Source: Malus domestica
Taxonomy: Eukaryota > Streptophyta > Magnoliopsida > Rosales > Rosaceae
Direction of reading: 5' to 3'
DNA length: 64,000 nt
Assembly (NCBI RefSeq): GCF_042453785.1
Contig: NC_091675.1
Span: 53,206,501-53,270,500 of the forward strand
The notes below the pieces were generated by a model. That model did no database searches. It was given only the letters and a program-made list of their open reading frames with translations, and was not told the origin of the DNA. This document shows, one piece after another, positions 34,002 to 46,056 of this stretch (its first letter is position 1; every line of letters starts with the position of its first letter). The position numbers and the translations under genes are program-made.

Positions 34002-35892
34002 CACAATTCTTTCAAACGGTTAGTTGTTGTGCTATATCAAATTAGTCGGAGAGTTGAAGATAGAAAATTTAATCGTGTTGTGTTCAATTTTCATTCTTTG
34101 ACATTCTTATCCACTTTATTACTTCTTTTGATGTAATCTGAATTATTATTTTTTTCATCTTCATCAGACACTTCTCTTTAGAAAGAAGCATGTTTGGTAT
34201 TCAATCCACCATTTAAATGGGAAAGAAGTTCCCAAATGGGAAAAAAGAAGTTCCCCCGTCACACGGTTAGAGCCGTAGAGGTAAATGATTCTTCTTTCTT
34301 GGATCAAGTTTACTATGAGCCGTAGAGGTAAATGATTCTTTTTTCTTGGATCAAGTTTTTGCTACTTTACCTTATGTCTGATGGCTTTTGTTGTTGTTTG
34401 TTTGCGTTAACTAATATTTTTGAATCCCTAGTAGTATTTTTATATTCTTTTGGAAAGAGATAATGTTATTTCATCCTGCGTTTTTTTCTCAATAAATCCA
34501 TGCTTTGTTAATTGTTAGCTTTTCTTTGCTCACTAAAATAAGCCACCTTAATTAATTAAGGTCTCTTGCTGCTGTTTTTGTGATAATATTACCATCTTTA
34601 TTTCATCTTTTTTTTTCATTACATTTTTTACTTCATGTCACTTTTTACAATTGGTCCTTACTTGACTGAGCCATAGTAAATTGTCCATAATTCACCTATA
34701 TACACTCTCGATTTTGATGATTACTCAAATGAAATTTGTGATTAATTTTTATTGAATTGTTTTTATTTAATTTAATCTGTAATTTTTTTTTAAATATGCC
34801 GGGGGAGTTGATAGTCAAGAGGAGGGGATAAACACATATTAAGTTTTTGTATCTCAATCTGATCGTTTGATTTCAAATGCTGATTGTCGTTCTCTTTTCC
34901 TTTTCCTTTTGTTTATAAAGAATCAAACCATTTCAGTCGCTAACAGTGTGGATCAAGTTGTGGTAAAAAGGTCCTCCGCTTATATGATGATTTAATATAT
35001 GAACAATTTAGATCTTCCGTTAATTGACATTTCAATTGAATTTTACTTTCATATAATTTGCTTTACATAATGTAAAAACTATTTTAATGGTTTCAATAGG
35101 ATGATATAGAACAACTATATTTATTTTGATGATTTTTTTATTTTTTTGGCATCTCAAGAAATACTTTTCTCGAGCCTTGGACCAATAAGAAAGTGAAACA
35201 CATACGTTCTAAATTACATGTTAGTTTTAATCCATTACTAAAAATCTTTTTTTTTTTTCTGGAAATAAACTTTATATTAAGATAAAGAGGACTGAACAAT
35301 AACATGAAAAGCTGAGAATGAACAGTCGAATACCGAGTTGATTCCACCGCTACCACCCAACAAATCCAAGTGCTGAAATTTCAATTATTATTCTTTGGGG
35401 AGGTAAAGCTGCTATCTTTCTATACAATATGTTGGATTTTTTATTTGCAGTTTTTTTTTATTTTTTTATTTTCTCTCTGTTGGAAATATTGGTATTTCTG
35501 TTAGTTGTTGATGGGTAGCTTGAATTTTGTTCAAGTCGTAGTAATTTCCGTACAAGTTTACATTTTTGTGTGGAATTGGTGCAACTTTTGGTGTTTGTGT
35601 GGTGTTATTTTGATTGGTTGTTGGTTGAAAATTGGTTCCTTTGATTTTGTTATGTGTTGGTAGCCCCATTGGTAAAGAACAAATGGTTGATTTGCTGGGG
35701 AAATGTGAATCACTAGAACTAAAGACATGAGCCTCCGAGTGTTGTAATATATTGTACAAACATGTATCTTTTGTTTTTTATTGATCATAAAGATATAAAT
35801 ATGTTTTGATATAGAAGTAAATATATTTTAATATATTTTATACGTTTAACATGGTTTTAGACCCGCGGCATCCCGAGGGCTAAGTTGCTTGT
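34002..35892. other. AT-rich remainder of the composite insertion
   Basis: No gene recognised. Contains the 43-base direct duplication near 34271-34360 and long T-tracts. Confidence 0.4.
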
Positions 35893-36046
35893 ACATGCTG
35901 TACATCAAAGTTTAAATTACATTATTTTAGTAAAATAAAAGAATGTAAGAAATAATTAAACAAAAATGCATATCAAACTGTGATTTACACGTACCGGCAG
36001 TGTCGCTACCGAATTGGTTCTTCAATCCTTCAAAATCAAAGGTACT

Positions 36047-39000
36047 TCAAATAGAGTTCTTCTTCGACTTCTTCATCTTGAGATAGCTGAAAATAGGAGT
36101 CTCAGGAACAGGAATCGACTTGACAATCCAACCAATTGGCCAAGAGACTGCTGCAATACCAACACAAGCACCCCATTGCCCCCAATTCAACCTTTCTGTA
36201 TCTGCAAACTTCTTCAAAAACTCCACCATCACCACCTGCAGCAAAATTGTGACACCAATAATTCCCAAAAACAACTTGTTGGTGTGGATTCCTCTGAACA
36301 CATTCTTCTTCTCGAGCTTCCTTGCATTGAACTCATTGAACACCTGGCACAGCACAAATGTGTTGAAGATCAGTGTGTCCTTCACCTTCTCCTCCACACC
36401 GAAGATCGATTTTCCTTTGAACTGCAATGTCAGGAGGATTGCAATCTGGTAGAGTGCTTGAGGCAGGAGGTTCCTCCACATTATATTGGTGATCAGAGGC
36501 TCCGTCCTCCCAACCGGTTTTTTCTTCATGAGCTCTTTTGTTGGCTTCTCTGTGGCGAGAGCCAGAGCACCTAGTGTGTCCATGATCAAATTCACCCACA
36601 GTAATTGAACAGCTGTTAACGGGACTTCACCAGCAGAAATTGCTGCTACAAAGTTGATCACCAGCGCTGCGACATTGACGGTGAGTTGGAATTGGATGAA
36701 CTTCTGGATGTTTTCGTAAACACATCTTCCCCACCTTAAAACTGTGGCCACCGACGAAAAGTTGTCGTCCATGATCACGATATCCGAGCTCTCTTTCGCG
36801 ACTTCTGTGCCTTGAATCCCCATGGAAAGTCCGATGTCAGCTTCTTTCAATGCAGGCGCATCGTTCGTGCCATCCCCTGTTACCGCCACCACATGGCCTA
36901 GCTGTTTCAAGCACTGCACCATGAGAAGCTTGTCAAAGGGGGAGGACCTTGCCATCACACAGATTTTGTCCACCTTCTCCATTCTTTCTTCGGCTGTGTA
37001 GTTGCGAAATTGCACGCCTTCTATCACTGCACTGCTGAAGAACATGTCCTGATCGGGCTTGAGTATCCCGCATTCTGTGGCTATTGCTTTTGCAGTGAAC
37101 ACATTGTCGCCTGTGATCATTTTAACATTCACCCCTGCACGTTGACAGTCTTCAACAGCTTTCTTCACCCCCGGCCGGCATGGATCTTTTAACCCAACAA
37201 GGCCTAATAGTGTCAATCCATCTTCTTTTAGCAAATTTTTATGTTCTTGATCATCCACTTGCTCTTGTACCTCAATTTCTGTGTGTGCAAAAGCAATGCA
37301 TCTGAGGCTGCTCGCCGCCATACCTTGGATAATCTGCTCAAATTTCAATTTCGCGTTCTCATCCATATCTTTAACAACTCCGGATGCATTGTAGTAACTT
37401 GTGCACATTGCTAATACCATCTCTGCAGCTCCTTTCCAATGTGCTTGAACAGAATCGTCCACCTTCCGCTTCATCAAAACCCCGCTTCGTTTCTTCTGCG
37501 AATTGAAGGCCTCGACATAGAGAATGCTGCAACTCTTCACCACTTTCTGCATATCCATCTTCGCCCCATGCACTGCCCACGAAAGAATCGCCTTCTCAGT
37601 AGGACTCCCCGAGATTTCAATTTCCGAACCCGAATTAGGCCGGAACACACTCCCGGTTGTGTTCAGAGCAACCCCTTCATGAATCAAGTTACGAACAAAA
37701 GGTGATATGGACGAATACGCCTCTTCTTCCACAGGTTCCTCCCCTAGCCAAAACTTGGTCACCTTCATTTCATTCATGGTGAGAGTGCCTGTTTTATCGG
37801 TACAAATGACGGTGGCAGACCCCATCGTCTCACAAGCAGAAAGCTTCCTTACCATCGCCTTATCTACCATCATTCTCTTCATCGAATACGCAAGCGTTAG
37901 AGTCACAGCCAGAGGCAGGCCTTCCGGAATTGCCACCACAACAATTGTAACCGCAGCAGCAACAATCCCTACAACCGCGTTTAATATGTCGTCAACTTTA
38001 GTCTTGCTGCCATTATACTCCCGGTTTCCATTCTCGTCCTCTGTATTTCCAGTGAAGTACCTAACCATCAAGACAATCAGGACTAAAAGTGCAACTACCA
38101 AACCGACTTTACCAATCGATGACGTTAGCTTGTTGAGCCGAGCTTGCAGAGGCGTCTCTTCACCATTGTCGCGGCTGATTTGGCTCATCATTTCGCCCCA
38201 TGTCGTGTTCATTCCAACAGAGGTGACAAGCATCCGAGCGTAGCCATCAGCCACTTTTGTGCCGGAAAACAAGAAAGGATTCTGGTGGTGACTAATTTCG
38301 ACATGATCACTCTCCCCTGTCATGCTCGATTCGTCTACTTGTAACGAATGGCCGTCTAGAAACAATCCATCAGCCGGAACTTGGTCTCCGATCTTTAAAC
38401 AAATGACATCACCAACTACAATTTCGAATATCGAAATCTGTTGGCGCCTGCCGCCTCTCACGGCTTCGATTTGGACATTGTCGCTGACTTTAGACAACTT
38501 ATCAAACTGTCTGTTTTGTCTAAAATTACTCACAGCAGAAACAGAAATTACCAGAATGATTGCAAGAAATATGCTTCCGCCATCGATCCATCCATCTTTT
38601 AGACCGTGCACTTTGATTCCCAAGCCAAGAGAAAGCGTAGCGCAGCCTAAGAGGATGAGAATTGTGAGGTCTTTGAAGGCCTCCCACACAAAGTGGAAGA
38701 ACCCTTTTGTTGGTGGCTTCTTGTACGTGTTCGAGCCGAATGCTTTGAGTCTTTTCGCAATGTCGTCTTCTGGATCATCGCCGCCATGGACTCCGTGCTC
38801 TGCGTCAGTTTTGAGATCGGTGGCAATTTCTTCAACCCCTCCTAGCTCCTGAAGCTGGTTGAGATTTTTCTGCTTGACAAGGTTAGTGAGGGTAGTTTGA
38901 TCAATTTGGAATAAGCTATATGATGGCTCAACAGTAATGGCGGTATGAGAAGGAGATGGAGATAATTTGGTGTTTTTATATTTTGGTAGTGAAAGGTTGA

Positions 39001-39133
39001 AGGCTCTAGAGCAGTAGATTGTGGCAAAAGCAGAACGCCATTTTCTTTGGTGTTTGCTAAGAGTGATTTTTGAAACATCAAAAAGCAGCTCGATTTCAAT
39101 GCAAGCCAACTTTGCATGCAAGGCGGTAGACAT
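36047..39133 (-). CDS. ACA12/13-like: Autoinhibited plasma-membrane-type Ca2+-ATPase, copy 2
   Basis: Second intact intronless type IIB Ca2+-ATPase, 1028 residues, same length and motif positions as copy 1 (TGES 272-275, PEGL 403-406, Asp446 in DKTGT, GDGTNDAP 753-760). By direct comparison it differs at 20 residues: T4A, R16L, P21S, S23I, Y34S, I49L, T57L, Y63H, S67T, H84N, A106D, G123D, K237E, Q282H, F349L, A423V, V575A, M707V, P714A and D915E. Twelve are in the N-terminal regulatory region, including Y34S in the calmodulin-binding helix and R16L, which loses a basic residue. No catalytic residue is changed, so both copies should pump. Different autoinhibition or expression is possible but not shown. 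Confidence 0.95.
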   Translation of the reverse strand: MSTALHAKLACIEIELLFDVSKITLSKHQRKWRSAFATIYCSRAFNLSLPKYKNTKLSPSPSHTAITVEPSYSLFQIDQTTLTNLVKQKNLNQLQELGGVEEIATDLKTDAEHGVHGGDDPEDDIAKRLKAFGSNTYKKPPTKGFFHFVWEAFKDLTILILLGCATLSLGLGIKVHGLKDGWIDGGSIFLAIILVISVSAVSNFRQNRQFDKLSKVSDNVQIEAVRGGRRQQISIFEIVVGDVICLKIGDQVPADGLFLDGHSLQVDESSMTGESDHVEISHHQNPFLFSGTKVADGYARMLVTSVGMNTTWGEMMSQISRDNGEETPLQARLNKLTSSIGKVGLVVALLVLIVLMVRYFTGNTEDENGNREYNGSKTKVDDILNAVVGIVAAAVTIVVVAIPEGLPLAVTLTLAYSMKRMMVDKAMVRKLSACETMGSATVICTDKTGTLTMNEMKVTKFWLGEEPVEEEAYSSISPFVRNLIHEGVALNTTGSVFRPNSGSEIEISGSPTEKAILSWAVHGAKMDMQKVVKSCSILYVEAFNSQKKRSGVLMKRKVDDSVQAHWKGAAEMVLAMCTSYYNASGVVKDMDENAKLKFEQIIQGMAASSLRCIAFAHTEIEVQEQVDDQEHKNLLKEDGLTLLGLVGLKDPCRPGVKKAVEDCQRAGVNVKMITGDNVFTAKAIATECGILKPDQDMFFSSAVIEGVQFRNYTAEERMEKVDKICVMARSSPFDKLLMVQCLKQLGHVVAVTGDGTNDAPALKEADIGLSMGIQGTEVAKESSDIVIMDDNFSSVATVLRWGRCVYENIQKFIQFQLTVNVAALVINFVAAISAGEVPLTAVQLLWVNLIMDTLGALALATEKPTKELMKKKPVGRTEPLITNIMWRNLLPQALYQIAILLTLQFKGKSIFGVEEKVKDTLIFNTFVLCQVFNEFNARKLEKKNVFRGIHTNKLFLGIIGVTILLQVVMVEFLKKFADTERLNWGQWGACVGIAAVSWPIGWIVKSIPVPETPIFSYLKMKKSKKNSI

Positions 39134-39960
39134 GCTTAAATGAAAAATGCTTCCAAGTTTAGAAATCGCAATGAAGGTGGCAGCCGCAGTGAGGGATGAT
39201 GATAGCTACGGCCAAATTTAAACAACTATCAACCGGAATACTATCACGGATTCCCAATAGAGGTGGAGAAAAAGCTTCGGAGATGAACGAAGTATATCTC
39301 AAATGGCAAACAAATAAATGGAAGCAATTGTTGTTCCTCATAAGTTTGCGTGAGTATCTACTTATAGTTCATTGGTGACGTGATGTTAAAGACGGCATAA
39401 CGTTTCCCGCGTTTAAGTATTAATTCTTTTCGAATTCACAGCGAATGCCTAACATCATGGTGGTAGCTTTCCGGAAACCAAGCAGAAGCAGCAGAGGGCA
39501 TCGCGGCACAAGTTCGTACGTTCATATAGTATAAAAAAGAAGACGAACCGCCATGGTGAAAACAATGTTATCTCCCGGAAGGTGCTTTTTCTGAACTATT
39601 CACACGTAACTTCATTATTAATCGTCGTAGGTGGGATAAATGATTCTACATAGTGGACGCGTTATAATTGGGATTAAGGAAAGGATGGAACATATTCGTC
39701 ATAGGTAAAAAAATCTTTTTTATAAAGTAAAGACATTTTTTTCGACAAGTGTTCTTAATGGACGATCTGTAAAACAAAAAACAGGCCTAACACTTCATCT
39801 GTAAGTCAAAGAGGTTGTGTTGTTTTTAGCCTGTGATGGGATAGCCTCCCTCCTCTCCAAACTTTTTTTTGACTAAAAAACAAAAAAGGACTTTCTTAGC
39901 GTACTTTAGGGAAAATAAAAAAATAAAAAATTTCAGATTAAACTCTTCGACTATTTGATA
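39134..39960 (-). promoter_or_regulatory. 5' flank of Ca2+-ATPase copy 2
   Basis: Homologous to 22261-23026, with indels between the copies: an extra block near 39435-39490 and loss of about 100 bases present at 22690-22830. No other gene. Confidence 0.5.
39359..39366 (-). promoter_or_regulatory. TATA-like box upstream of Ca2+-ATPase copy 2
   Basis: The minus strand reads TATAAGTA about 225 bases before the ATG, conserved with copy 1. A CCAAT sequence lies 7 bases further upstream here and is absent from copy 1. Confidence 0.45.
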
Positions 39961-40291
39961 CTAGCATAGAGCACATACTTTGTGTGTGTGAATAATTTCT
40001 CTTAATAAGTGCTTTTTTTTTTAATATTACATAATTACTATTTTGTCTTCCTTATATAAATATTGTGTATCAAAAGTAAGGGTAAAATTGCAAAAATAAG
40101 TATATGATTGTCATTTTCTCAAAAAAAAAAAAAGGGTAAAATAAGAAAAATAGGGATATGATTGTCATTTTGTCCAAAGGTACAAAATTAGTATTTTGCC
40201 CTCATTTTGTCAATAGTGTGTATCAAAAGTGAGGGCAAAATAGGAAAAAAGGGAAAAAAATTTACAAGGAGGGTTCTCTTAATAGTATAGA
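39961..40291 (-). mobile_element. Non-autonomous Helitron, minus orientation
   Basis: 331 bp. On the minus strand it starts TCTATACTATTAAGAG (at 40291) after a host A and ends CTCTATGCTAG (at 39961) before a host T, with a CACACACAAAGTATGTG hairpin near the end. Absent from unit 1. No coding capacity. Confidence 0.8.
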
Positions 40292-40725
40292 TAGATAAGT
40301 TTTTTTTATGACCGTATTACCCTTGCTATTAATTTTGACTCTCTCTAAATTTTGCTCTAATTTAAGAATTTTTCATGACATTTGTAACATAATATTATTT
40401 GTTTATGCGTATTTTACTTCGTTTTGTGACATAGTATTATATTTTTTATGAAGTTTTTTTATATTTTTTATGAAGCTTTTCACGATTTCGTAGTTAAATA
40501 ACTACTAAAAGTAGACAAATATATTCAATTTTTTGTATCCTTGTCATAGGTAGATAATAATGCTAAATATATTTTTTTTAATTAACGAGTATGAAATGAG
40601 GACGCGGAATTTAAGTTGACGAGGTGAACAAAAGTCAAAGTTCATATATAAAAATGTTGTGCAAATGGCTTGGTTAGAACGTATGAACTTTTATGGAGGG
40701 GAAATCACCATAACATTACAAGCAA

Positions 40726-43132
40726 AGACTCAGAGCATTATCTGTTCTAAAGTTGAGAAGGGATTGACTATAGCTTAGCTACAGTCAAATTATTGTCTCT
40801 TAGATTTGATTAAGGGCATAAATTAATCTCAGGCGCATTCCTCATCTCACTTATTCTTAACTTTTTATTTTTTTTCATAATTTCTCACAATATTCAAATA
40901 AGTATAGGCATGATATGAATTTATTTGCTACTCATCTCCTCCAACACACAACCTAGAAGTAACCAATGGCGAAAGCAGTGGCGGAGTCAGGATTTCTTGT
41001 GAGCAGGTGCCTCACACAAGTATAGAAGAAGAAAAAAAAACATATACTATTTATAAAATTACTGAACAAAACATCATAATATATATCCAAATATTTACAT
41101 ATGTGTAGATAGTTTTATCTATTTATATACAACAACCATAATCATTCTCAACGAGTTTTCATATTTCAAAATCGTTCCATGATGTTATCTATATTATTGA
41201 AAAAAATTATTAAACTCGAGAAAGAATTACTAAAAAAATTGCAAGCCCTAAAACTCAAGTATGAGGTAGGGTAGAGTAGAAACAAATAAAAGTGTATAGA
41301 GAATAACCAGGGTTTTACAAACCTTATTGTTCTTTGTCCAATAAATTTGGGATTTGAAATGGCTAAATATATGAAATTCAAGAAGAAGAGGGGGAATAGC
41401 TCTATTAGTGCACACGTGAAAGACGATTTTTTTTTTTTATAATTAAAAGTGAATGGTGATTTTTAATTTAAAAGGTTATTCATTTGTGATAAATGATCAT
41501 TTAACATAATAACTTAAATTTTGGGATGGAATCTATTGGATGAAAGAAACTTTAATAATTGAATTTGTTTAAAGTGTGAGAAGGGTTGCAAGGCAATAAA
41601 AATAAGTGTAATACTAATTTCATTTTTTTCAAGTCAGATACGTTTAGAACTACTCTAGCCCTTATGTTCTTCCGCCAGTGGGTGGAAGTACATAACCCTT
41701 GAGTGGGTTTTGTTCCCAACCCCATGGCATCCAAATTCCAATTGGAGTGGTCAATGGGTTTTCGTCGACAGAGATTCAAAATGTTGACTCACTTCAAATT
41801 CATGCACAACTGGCAATTTTCCATATGTTAGTGCTTACATTACGGCTACAATATTCATGCGCCTGTAACCCGCGTACACTGTCGGAGAAAGAAACAATGC
41901 CAGAACTTTAGCTGGTTGCGGAAGAAGTCTATGACAAAATTGGTTCCACCATAAAATTAATTGAAGAAATATAAAGAGTAGCCTAATATCATATAATAAG
42001 CCACTAACTGGGCTTGTACCTCACCCAACAACCTGCCTTGATACCATGTAGAATTTTTCAGGTTGACGAGCCGAGGGCCCACTCCAACAATACCGATACT
42101 ATCCCCATTTTACCACCTGCTCATTCCATCAGGTATGAGGTTTTATCACAAAATACATCCGTATTAGTTAGGGTAAGGTAATATTATTTAAACTCATTGA
42201 GTTTCTTTGAACCCACCGATGTGGGATTCTTAACTTCTTAACAGTCTCGCAGGAATTTACGATCCTTGATTAATTACCCAAAATGTATACAATTCAATTA
42301 AGAATTTCAAGTTTTTTTTATTTCTATTTTTTTGCCGAAAAGATTTTAAAGTTAGATTGATATTTGTACAAAGTAAATTAGACATGCATGGTGGAAACTT
42401 TTTGGTCCCGTATATCGTTAGGCCAACTACCGTTTTGATATAGGTTTTCATAACTTTGTATTTTTTCGTCAAGGCTTTGGCTAGTTGTCCTCCTCGCTGT
42501 ACTTTTTTTTCGTTTCTAATAAATTTTGGTAGGCTTGGGTGTTTGAGGATCGTCCACCAGTCCATACCTAGGTCAAATTACAAAAATAAATTAGCCATGG
42601 TGGATATTTTTAGGTCCTGTATATATATTTCTAGTGATCGATGTTCCAATGAATTAATGAATATACGTACATTAGTTGTTAGGGTTGTAAAGTCAGCTCA
42701 ACCAAATTTAAATCTTATAACCACTTAGTACTACAATTTAATAGTATTTTTTCACTTATAAATAAGATGTCTTATTTTCGAATATTATAAATGCTGAGTT
42801 CAATATTAATTTATTCATCAAACTTTTAGTTTAAATATATCATTGTATTAAAAAAAAATATATCCTACAAAGTGCCGTGGGGTTGGGGTCAACTTAATTA
42901 ACTTATAGTGGCTTAATTTCCTATCAAATCATTAACAACCTCAACCTTAAGTGTGTGGTAATGTAATGGTTTGATGAGAATCACATCATCAACCACCTCG
43001 AGTGTGGAGTTAGTTCAGCTAATTTTGTAAGTTTACAAGACTCATTGGGGTCAAGTTGTTGATCAAAATTTCTTAACAATTCATTAACAACGCGTCCTTC
43101 ACCTCAAGCCTTGTAAGTAAAAGAAAAATTAA
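40726..43132. other. Right flank of unit 2, no intact gene
   Basis: Matches 24330-26941. Holds the counterpart of the retroelement relic (about 42010-42250). A short frame on the minus strand (42257-42565, MDWWTILKHPSLPKFIRNEK) is shared with unit 1 but diverges by frameshift, so I do not call it a gene. Confidence 0.5.
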
Positions 43133-43848
43133 TTTAGGTCAAGTTTAATAAGTATAAGATATTTGGTTTAGGTCAGAAAAATATTTTCGACATCGAGGAA
43201 TCCAATAATCCTATCTTCTTGATTTTAGGTCAGAAAATATCGAAAATACCAAATATCGAACATATGGATTTATATAGTCTGTGAATATTTTCGATATTTG
43301 CAGAAGTGCTGCATTTTGTATAAGTTTTGCAGTCATTTTGGCGTTTTAATTTGATCGCTTCGTACATTGACCTAAAATTAAATTCATTAAACACTTATGG
43401 CCTATTACCATGTTGAAAAATAAGGAGGGAAAAAAACCCATTTGACTAAAATGATATCAAACCCTAAAATATTCTGAAAGAAAATAAATCGTAGTAGTTG
43501 AGAAAGAATGGTTTAGCTACTTACCATTATATAATTTATTTACGTCGAAAGTTATGAGTTTCTCTGTCAGCACGAGGGACAATTATATTGCTTTTGCTTT
43601 CAACCTTCGGCAGGACTTGGGTATTTACATAAGTTGACGCATAGAATTAAGTTTAAAAATATATAAAATAAAATAAAATAAAGGGAAGAAATTATAGGGT
43701 AAAAGTTTGGAATATTTGGATCAAGTCGTTTGAATTGACCTCATGTTGTTTTGTTGCATTACTCTTCTAAGACAATTTGGGACAATAATTAACTAATAAG
43801 ACCACCTTTATCATTTTTTTTGTCAGAAAGAGGTAGTTGCATATAATA
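43133..43848. other. AT-rich intergenic, AATATCG motifs
   Basis: A third block of ATATTTTCGA/AATATCGAA motifs lies at 43180-43310, similar to the ends of the insertion at 23027-24291. No gene seen. Confidence 0.5.
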
Positions 43849-44088
43849 GTAAGGGTGGACACTTGGAATTGTAACCCGAAATCAAAACACGAACCAATGT
43901 TCATAATTTTTATTTTATTTTATTTTATTTGCAAATAGTTTGAAATCGAAACCGAAATTGTTTGAAACCGAATCGAACTAAATATTTTAGTCCCATTTCG
44001 GTTTTAGTTTCAAAACCATACCACAAAAACTTTTGGTTTGGTTTTGGTTTCACTTAAAACCGTACCGAATTTAACCGTACCCACCCCT
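43849..44088. mobile_element. hAT-type MITE, 240 bp
   Basis: Inverted ends GTAAGGGTGGACAC and the complement of AGGGGTGGGTAC. Flanks ATATAATA (43841-43848) and ATATAACA (44089-44096) form an 8-bp TSD with one mismatch. The interior is rich in GAAACCGAA/TTCGGTTTT motifs. Confidence 0.6.
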
Positions 44089-44096
44089 ATATAACA

Positions 44097-45106
44097 TGAC
44101 AAAAGCTCCAAGAAACAGAATTAAATACAGACAATGATCTCCCATGCTCAAGGAGTTAATACATAAAGCTCCCAGAAAAGAGGAAATCACAGCCAAGCCT
44201 GAAAAAGACACAAAAGGATGGCGCAAAGCCATCTAGTAAAAAAAACTAATAACAAGAACCAACAAGGGAGGGATCCGACCCTCCTGATCCTCGGAATGAT
44301 GTTTGCCTTATTTGTTATGTTGACGTTGGTTACTTATCAAACCAGCATAAGGCACATCCCCAAATGGTTATGTCTTTACCGTTAGGGATATCGCAATATC
44401 TTGGAGGTCCACGATATGACCTTAGTTGCGAAATCTTCAAATCGCTTCAAAACCCACCTCACTTCACTACGCCACACGTGAGACATGGTTAGGAGTGTTG
44501 CAATCCTATTGGATTAGGAATGTGATTGTGTAAATCCTAGTGTGTGTAAATCCTAGTGTATCTAGGGATATCTTTGAATATTCCCTTTAGTAGTTAAATT
44601 CCTATTAGAGTTGTAATCCTATTAGGGTAAGGAATTAACCTTCCCTACTACTATAAATAAAGGCACAATGAGTTGAAATAGAACACACCTCACAATTACA
44701 CATCTCTCTCTTTCTCTACTATTGTCGCACCTCCTCTCTCTCTGTCCTTATTCTAGTTCAGTAAATTAGGCCTACAACAATGTATTTGTTGCTTTTATTC
44801 TTTCAGGTTTTTCATCCACTTTTGGTGTGCCTTTGGCTCTGCCGCTGTATACAAAATACAGATTGATGTGGGTTGTACATGTAGAATGTGGAATATATAA
44901 AAGTGTGGGATGTTAGGGTAGTATGAAAAGTACGAGAAGTGTATTAAAATGAATTTAATTGAAAAATAGTTTTAGAAAGTATTCAGTATATGAATTGTAT
45001 TTAAAACGTGAATAAAACAACCATCGAATAATTAACTATCCAATTGACTTGCATTTTACTTTTGATTTCTATGCATTTTACTTTGCATAGGAAGCTCTTG
45101 CTTAAT
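44097..45106. other. Intergenic, includes probable small solo LTR
   Basis: A block at about 44486-44779 starts TGGTTAGGAGTGTTGC, has a TATA-like CTATAAATAAAGGC near 44652 and ends GCCTACAACA. It looks like a 294-bp LTR, but the 5-base flanks (AGACA, ATGTA) do not match. The rest shows no gene. Confidence 0.4.
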
Positions 45107-45115
45107 GTAGAACAT

Positions 45116-45337
45116 GGATTTGGATCCCATCCAAATTCAAATGGTGGGGATCCTAGGAATCCTTACATCCTAGCCGTTCATCATATATCGTGCGGTCATA
45201 AATCATTTTAATTTTTTTATTTAAAATTACACACAAATAGTATATGACAAAAACTGACTGCACAATGTACAATGAATGACTAGGATGTGAAGATCCCTAG
45301 AATCTCCACCATTTGAATCCGGATGGGATCCTCATCC
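45116..45337. mobile_element. Mutator-type MITE with long inverted ends
   Basis: 222 bp, ends GGATTTGGATCCCATCC and complement of GGATGAGGATCCCATCC, similarity extending about 65 bases into each arm. Perfect 9-bp TSD GTAGAACAT at 45107-45115 and 45338-45346. Confidence 0.85.
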
Positions 45338-45430
45338 GTAGAACATAATCGTTTTTCCTTGTATAAAGCATGCCAAGGCTCTGTTTATAATCAAAAGTCA
45401 AATCAAGATAGCAACATAAAATCACATTGA

Positions 45431-45610
45431 ATTTTTTTTTTTTAATACATCATATTTTTACACTAGGAAAATGGGGAGTATGGCTAAGTCACACAATGGG
45501 CAGCCTAATTTGGTATCGAATTCGCCATTCATGGGATTTGAACCTAAGATATCTCACTTCTAAGCGAAGAAACCACCATACTGTAGTACTGAGTGACATC
45601 ACGGTTGAAA
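45431..45610 (+). repeat. SINE-like repeat
   Basis: Contains GGCTAAGTCACACAATGGGC, then GGGATTTGAACCTAAGATAT (tRNA-like GGTTCGAACC pattern) and CTGTAGTACTGAGTGACATC at the 3' end. Related partial copies are at 18772-18870, 30969-31070 and 48748-48900. Family name not known to me. Confidence 0.4.
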
Positions 45611-46056
45611 TAATTGAGATGCAAACAATTCACATTTACATTTACAATGAAATCGAAACACTTTAGAGGAGTGTAGTCAAACTTGGATTTGAGAGGATTT
45701 TAATAGATTTTGATACGTGATGGATTTCATAGGATTATATAGATTTCTACAAAATTCATATACATTTTGGAAGATTTGAGAAGATTCGTATAACAGATTT
45801 ATATGAATTTTGAAAGATTTTGTAGCGTTAAATCTTAACAATCAAATAAATTAAATAGTGATAAATGTATCTAGGTCATAAATCTAATCAAATGAAGTTG
45901 TTCATGCTCTGGAGCTGCATCCTTTGGAGCCGAAAAAAAAAAGTCTAGATTATCACATAAACCCAACTCCTCAAAGATCCCCAGTGCACCCCTTTCCAAT
46001 CCTACTTCCTCCCCCACTTTATTCTTATCCTTTTCGTTGTCACCTTATGTATTTAG

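Larger units (their letters stand above)
31375..35892. repeat. 4.5-kb composite insertion in unit 2
   Basis: Unit 1 is continuous here (about 19012-19030). The block contains a Helitron (31395-31629), a solo LTR (32539-33996), a 43-base duplication (AGCCGTAGAGGTAAATGATT at about 34271 and 34317) and AT-rich DNA. A GC-rich hairpin followed by CTAA at 35862-35883 resembles a Helitron 3' end, but the next base is G, not the expected T. No intact gene seen. Confidence 0.6.
27197..43132. repeat. Segmental duplication, unit 2
   Basis: Head-to-tail copy of unit 1, only about 255 bases to its right. It is longer because of insertions absent from unit 1: 27434-28167, 31140-31287, about 31375-35892 and about 39880-40725 (including a Helitron). 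The coding parts are nearly identical to unit 1. Confidence 0.9.

Noticed and set aside
35862-35883. GC-rich hairpin followed by CTAA as a second Helitron 3' end
   Set aside because: The base after CTAA is G rather than T and no matching 5' TC end was found.
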